Shown here one piece after another: positions 4,986 to 8,625 of a stretch of 8,625 nucleotides of DNA; within the stretch, counting starts at the first letter, position 1; every line of letters starts with the position of its first letter. The translations under genes were made by a program, and so were the position numbers. A model generated the notes under the pieces. It searched no databases. It had not been told where the DNA came from and was given only the letters and a program-made list of their open reading frames with translations. Source of the stretch: an uncultured Flavobacterium sp. (GTDB taxonomy: Bacteria; Bacteroidota; Bacteroidia; Flavobacteriales; Flavobacteriaceae); assembly GCF_946479975.1 (NCBI RefSeq), contig NZ_CAMLIX010000204.1, positions 1-8,625 on the forward strand, given 5' to 3'.

Positions 4986-7562
4986 ATGAAAATTCTTCAC
5001 AGCCTTTTAGCCTTTTTGATAGTGACTACGATTGTTTTTTCTCAATCTAAACCAAAAGAAAATTTAATTATAGAAAATGGAGTTTCAGAACAATTAGCGC
5101 AATTTCGTAAAAAGCAAATCTCTAATATTCAATATATTTTGAATTTTAATATCCCCAATCAAAAAGCTGAAAATATTAATTCACTTTTGGTTTTAAATGT
5201 GAATTTATCAGATTTGAGTCAGCCCTTATATTTAGATTTTAAAGAGAAAACAGAAAACATAAAATCGGTTTCGGTAAACGAAAAAAATATAGCCATTGTT
5301 CATGAAAACGGACATATTGTAATTCCTGCTGAAAGTTTGGTTGCAGGAAAAAATTCAATTTCAATTTCATTCATCGCTGGAAATTTATCTTTAAATAGAA
5401 ATGATGATTTTCTGTACACTTTATTAGTTCCAGATCGTGCGAGTACTTTATTTCCTTGTTTTGATCAGCCCGATTTAAAAGCAACCTACAAACTGAGTCT
5501 TTCTGTGCCAAAAGATTGGAAAGTTTTGGCTGGATCCGATGTAAAAGAGAAAGGTGAAAAAGGTGATTTTACGACTTATGCTTTCGGAGAATCAGATAAA
5601 ATGAGTACGTATTTGTTTTCGTTTGTGGCGGGAAAATTCAACAGCGTAACACAAAAGCCAGGAAATCTGGAAATGACAATGGTATATCGTGAAAATGATA
5701 AAGGCAAAATAGAAAGCAGTACCGATACTATTTTTAATCTGCACCAACAATCGTTAGACTTTTTAGAAAAATATACCAATTACAAATTTCCTTTTCAGAA
5801 GCTGGATTTCGCTTCAATTCCCGTTTTTCAATACGGCGGAATGGAGCATGTTGGTGCAATTCAATACCGAGAATCGACTCTGTTTTTGGATAACAGCGCC
5901 ACCGACAGCGAGAAATTAAATCGAGCAAAATTAATTGCACACGAAACCTCGCACATGTGGTTTGGTGATTTGGTAACGATGAAATGGTTTAATGATGTTT
6001 GGATGAAAGAGGTTTTTGCCAATTTTATGGCAGACAAAATCATGAATCCTATTTTCCCGAAAGTCAATCATAATTTACAGTTTTTCACGGCGCATTATCC
6101 TAGCGCTTACGCGGAAGACCGTTCTTTGGGCACACATCCTATAAGACAGCATTTGGCTAATTTGAAAGATGCAGGTTCGCTTTATGGTGCGATGATTTAC
6201 AACAAAGCTCCCATTATGATGCGTCAATTAGAAGCTTCGATGGGAAAAGAAGCTTTTCAGAAAGGAATTCAAAAATACATTCAGAAATACGCCAACGACA
6301 ATGCCGATTGGAATAATTTGGTAGAATTGCTAGATGCCGAAACGCCACTCGATATGAAGAAATGGAGCGAAGTTTGGGTAAACCAATCTGGAAGAGCCAT
6401 TTTCTCAGATAAAATCGAATACGACGCTCAAAATAAAATTAAAAAGTTTGAGATTTTTCAAAAAGCAGAAGATAATTCAAGCAATATTTGGCCTCAGATT
6501 TTCCAAATTGGTTTAGTTTATACTAATGAAGTAAAAGTTGTAACCGCAAATATTATTGATAAAAGTCTGGTTGTAAAAGAAGCCATCGAACTGGAAAAAC
6601 CACTTTATATTATTTACAACTATAACGGTTTTGGGTACGGAGTTTTTCCGCTTGACGGGAATTATTTAAATGCAGTTGCAAGTTTGAAAGATGAGGTAGC
6701 GAGAGCTTCGGCGTACAGCAATCTTTATGAGAATACTTTGATTGGAAATGTTTCTCCGGAAAAAGCTTTTGATTCTTTTTTTAAGGGAATTCAAACTGAA
6801 GAAAATGAATTGGTTTTACGAATTGCTTCGAGTAATCTGAATACGGTTTACTGGAGGTTCTTGACCGAAAAACAACAAAACAAAGTTCAGAAACAGCTTA
6901 TCGCTACTTTGTATGAACGTTTACAGGCAAATTTATCTTCGAATATTAAAAAGACCTTATTTGGTTTGTTTAGTTCCGTTGCGTATTCTGATTCTGGAAA
7001 AGCAAGTTTATATAAAATTTGGAATAGAGAAATTTCGATTTCAGGTTTGAAATTAAACGAAGACGATTACACCAATATGGCGATGAATCTAGCGATTTTC
7101 AAACATCCAAAAGCCGATGAAATTTTAGAAAAAACAAGAAGTTCAATTTCCAATCCTGACAAAAAGAAACGATTTGAATTCTTGCTTCCATCCTTATCAA
7201 AAGACGAATCGGTTCGAAATAAGTTTATAGAATCTCTAAAAGACGACGCAAATCGCGAAAAAGAATCGTGGGTTTCTGTTGGTTTAGCCAATGTAAATCA
7301 TCCGCTTCGTCAGGAAAGTGCTCAAAAATATATCAGATTTTCATTAGATTTGACAGAAGAAATTCAGCGTACGGGCGATATTTTCTTTCCGAAAGATTGG
7401 CTGGACAATACAATTGGAAGATATTCTTCGAAATATGCTTTTGATGAAGTACAGCGATTCTTAAAAGAAAACCCTAATTTTAGTCCGATCTTGAAACGCA
7501 AGTTATTCATGGCGACAGATTTGCTTTATAAAGCGCAAAATATTAAAAAAGAAACCGAATGA
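4986..7562 (+). CDS. Secreted M1 family zinc aminopeptidase
   Basis: This 858-residue protein is predicted to remove N-terminal amino acids from peptides outside the cytoplasm. A signal peptide covers residues 1-19 (VFS before Gln20). The N-terminal beta domain carries the family signature FPCFDQPDLKATY (156-168). The catalytic thermolysin-like domain has the exopeptidase motif as GGMEH (284-288) in place of the usual GAMEN. The zinc site is HETSH (His319, His323, catalytic Glu320), with third ligand Glu342 in WMKEVFA, 19 residues after His323. Tyr405 in MIYNKAP fits the transition-state tyrosine. A helical C-terminal region of about 300 residues completes it. All catalytic residues look intact. 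No lipobox or type IX C-terminal sorting domain is obvious, so the periplasm is the likely site. The ORF overlaps the DUF58 gene by ATGA, indicating coupled expression. Confidence 0.92.
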   Translation: MKILHSLLAFLIVTTIVFSQSKPKENLIIENGVSEQLAQFRKKQISNIQYILNFNIPNQKAENINSLLVLNVNLSDLSQPLYLDFKEKTENIKSVSVNEKNIAIVHENGHIVIPAESLVAGKNSISISFIAGNLSLNRNDDFLYTLLVPDRASTLFPCFDQPDLKATYKLSLSVPKDWKVLAGSDVKEKGEKGDFTTYAFGESDKMSTYLFSFVAGKFNSVTQKPGNLEMTMVYRENDKGKIESSTDTIFNLHQQSLDFLEKYTNYKFPFQKLDFASIPVFQYGGMEHVGAIQYRESTLFLDNSATDSEKLNRAKLIAHETSHMWFGDLVTMKWFNDVWMKEVFANFMADKIMNPIFPKVNHNLQFFTAHYPSAYAEDRSLGTHPIRQHLANLKDAGSLYGAMIYNKAPIMMRQLEASMGKEAFQKGIQKYIQKYANDNADWNNLVELLDAETPLDMKKWSEVWVNQSGRAIFSDKIEYDAQNKIKKFEIFQKAEDNSSNIWPQIFQIGLVYTNEVKVVTANIIDKSLVVKEAIELEKPLYIIYNYNGFGYGVFPLDGNYLNAVASLKDEVARASAYSNLYENTLIGNVSPEKAFDSFFKGIQTEENELVLRIASSNLNTVYWRFLTEKQQNKVQKQLIATLYERLQANLSSNIKKTLFGLFSSVAYSDSGKASLYKIWNREISISGLKLNEDDYTNMAMNLAIFKHPKADEILEKTRSSISNPDKKKRFEFLLPSLSKDESVRNKFIESLKDDANREKESWVSVGLANVNHPLRQESAQKYIRFSLDLTEEIQRTGDIFFPKDWLDNTIGRYSSKYAFDEVQRFLKENPNFSPILKRKLFMATDLLYKAQNIKKETE

Positions 7563-8485
7563 AAATTGAATCGGAGATAGAGAAAGTTTCGAGTTTTCAG
7601 CATCTTGAAATGCTGGCGAATCAGGTTGTGGAAGGTTTTATATCCGGAATGCACAAGAGTCCGTTTCATGGATTTTCGGCTGAATTTGCCGAGCATAAAG
7701 TTTATAACGCAGGCGAAAGCACCAAGCATATCGACTGGAAATTATTTGCGAAAACCGATCGTTTGTACACGAAACGTTTTGAAGAAGAAACCAATTTGCG
7801 TTGTCATTTAATTGTAGATAATTCGTCGTCAATGCATTATCCGGAACTAAAATCGAATCAGCCTTTTTATGAAAAGAAGATTGGTTTTGCAGTTTTGGCC
7901 TCAGCAGTTTTGATGAATATTTTGAAGAAACAGCGCGATGCCGTTGGATTAAGCGTGTTCTCGGACAGTTACGAATATTATGCGCCGGAAAAAGGAAGCG
8001 ATCGCCATCATAGAATGTTGTTGAATAAGTTGGAACAATTACTAGAACAGCCAAAAGTCAAAAAAACAACGGACACGATTACCTATCTGCATCAAATTGC
8101 AGAGAAAATGCACCGCCGTTCTATGATTATTTTGTTTACTGATATGTTTCAAACCGAGGATGACGAGAAATTATTTAATGCTTTGCAACATTTAAAACAC
8201 AATAAACACAAAGTCGTTTTGTTTCATGTAGTTGACAATCAAACCGAAATGAAGTTTGATTTTGACAATACGCCAAGAAAATTTATCGATTTAGAATCGG
8301 GAGAAGAAGTTTCGATTTTTGCAGACAATGTAAAAGCAGAATATGAAAAAAGGGTAGAAGCGTACTTTAAAAACCTGGCTTTAACCTGTGCAAAGAACCA
8401 AATTAAGTACGTTCCGGTAAATGTTGGCGATAATTTCGAAAAAATATTGACTACTTATTTAGTTGAAAAACAAAACTTTGGGTAA
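7559..8485 (+). CDS. DUF58 family protein with vWA-like MIDAS motif
   Basis: This 308-residue protein has no signal peptide or membrane segment, so it is probably cytoplasmic. The DUF58 hallmark lies at 38-77: a Phe-rich start, AGESTKHIDW (51-60), LFAKTDRLYTKRFEEE. A von Willebrand A-like fold follows, with DNSSS at 87-91 matching the metal-binding DxSxS motif and Asp195 in ILFTDMF (191-197) as another likely MIDAS residue. DUF58 proteins are typically encoded beside MoxR-family AAA+ ATPases and are thought to work with them as chaperone-like or metal-insertion systems; no such ATPase is in this window. Instead the gene starts inside the stop codon region of the aminopeptidase gene (ATGA overlap). 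No strong terminator follows; the downstream T-rich stretch contains only the AT palindrome at 8509-8520. Family assignment is firm; function is not known. Confidence 0.92.
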   Translation: MKIESEIEKVSSFQHLEMLANQVVEGFISGMHKSPFHGFSAEFAEHKVYNAGESTKHIDWKLFAKTDRLYTKRFEEETNLRCHLIVDNSSSMHYPELKSNQPFYEKKIGFAVLASAVLMNILKKQRDAVGLSVFSDSYEYYAPEKGSDRHHRMLLNKLEQLLEQPKVKKTTDTITYLHQIAEKMHRRSMIILFTDMFQTEDDEKLFNALQHLKHNKHKVVLFHVVDNQTEMKFDFDNTPRKFIDLESGEEVSIFADNVKAEYEKRVEAYFKNLALTCAKNQIKYVPVNVGDNFEKILTTYLVEKQNFG

Positions 8486-8523
8486 TGTTTTAAAGTTTTT
8501 TTTAAATTTTTTTATAAAAACAC

Positions 8524-8553
8524 TTGCAGAAATGAAATTCTGTTCTATCTTTG
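8524..8553 (+). promoter_or_regulatory. Bacteroidota-type promoter for tRNA-Asp
   Basis: TTG at 8524-8526 (-33 element) is separated by 19 bp from a perfect TAnnTTTG -7 element, TATCTTTG at 8546-8553. This matches the known flavobacterial housekeeping promoter. Transcription would start near 8560, about a dozen bases before the tRNA. Confidence 0.8.
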
Positions 8554-8571
8554 CAACCGCAATAACGCAAA

Positions 8572-8625
8572 GGTTTGGTAGTTCAGTTGGTTAGAATACA
8601 TGCCTGTCACGCATGGGGTCGCGGG
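8572..8625 (+). tRNA. tRNA-Asp (anticodon GTC), 3' truncated by the window edge
   Basis: The acceptor strand GGTTTGG (8572-8578) is followed by T8/A9, a D arm starting GTTC, and a perfect 5-bp anticodon stem, CATGC (8599-8603) with GCATG (8611-8615). The loop is CTGTCAC with anticodon GTC at 8606-8608. The variable loop GGGTC and the 5' half of the T stem, GCGGG, end the window. The remaining T arm, acceptor 3' strand and CCA region lie beyond 8625. The sequence closely parallels bacterial tRNA-Asp. Confidence 0.95.

Noticed and set aside
7638..8054. 138-codon minus-strand ORF inside the DUF58 gene
   Set aside because: It lies wholly antisense to a well-supported gene with conserved motifs, and its translation shows no recognisable domain or signal.
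8486..8523. Terminator after the DUF58 gene
   Set aside because: The stretch has T-runs and a 12-bp AT-only palindrome (8509-8520) but no G-C stem, so a rho-independent terminator cannot be supported.

Overview
The window looks like chromosome from a Flavobacterium-like member of the Bacteroidota. The DNA is AT-rich. Translation starts lack clear Shine-Dalgarno sequences. The promoter before the tRNA matches the flavobacterial TTG-N19-TAnnTTTG pattern. Lipoprotein signals carry acidic residues just after the lipidated Cys, and the protein families (TPR sensor kinase with LytTR regulator, a GGMEH-type M1 aminopeptidase, DUF58) are typical of Flavobacteriia. The genus is an inference from these features, not from a search.

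Layout: bases 1-299 hold no gene but contain two different inverted-repeat elements side by side. Bases 300-3079 (minus strand) encode a two-component system. A LytTR response regulator is followed, with a 4-base ATGA overlap, by a periplasmic-TPR/transmembrane histidine kinase. Bases 3080-3278 are a divergent control region with a 16-bp direct repeat at a 20-bp offset, a plausible LytTR operator. Bases 3279-4437 (plus strand) encode two small lipoproteins 49 bp apart. One has six collagen-like Gly-X-Y triplets directly after its lipid anchor; the other resembles the DUF4082 fold. A rho-independent terminator follows at about 4471-4504. Bases 4531-4960 hold two full tandem copies and a degenerate third start of a roughly 190-bp non-coding repeat, each full copy built around a long hairpin. 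Bases 4986-8485 (plus strand) encode a secreted M1 metallo-aminopeptidase and a DUF58 protein with a MIDAS-like motif, again overlapping by ATGA. The window ends inside a tRNA-Asp(GTC) gene with a near-consensus promoter.

Functional reading: the two-component pair may sense an envelope condition through its TPR domain and control the divergent surface lipoproteins, itself, or both; this is inferred from arrangement and the operator-like repeats. The aminopeptidase/DUF58 pair is probably translationally coupled, but the DUF58 gene lacks the MoxR ATPase neighbour usually seen with this family. No clearly new multi-gene system is visible. The best leads are the operator-like repeat, the structured tandem repeats with a base-pair change that keeps the apex palindromic, and the aminopeptidase-DUF58 pairing.
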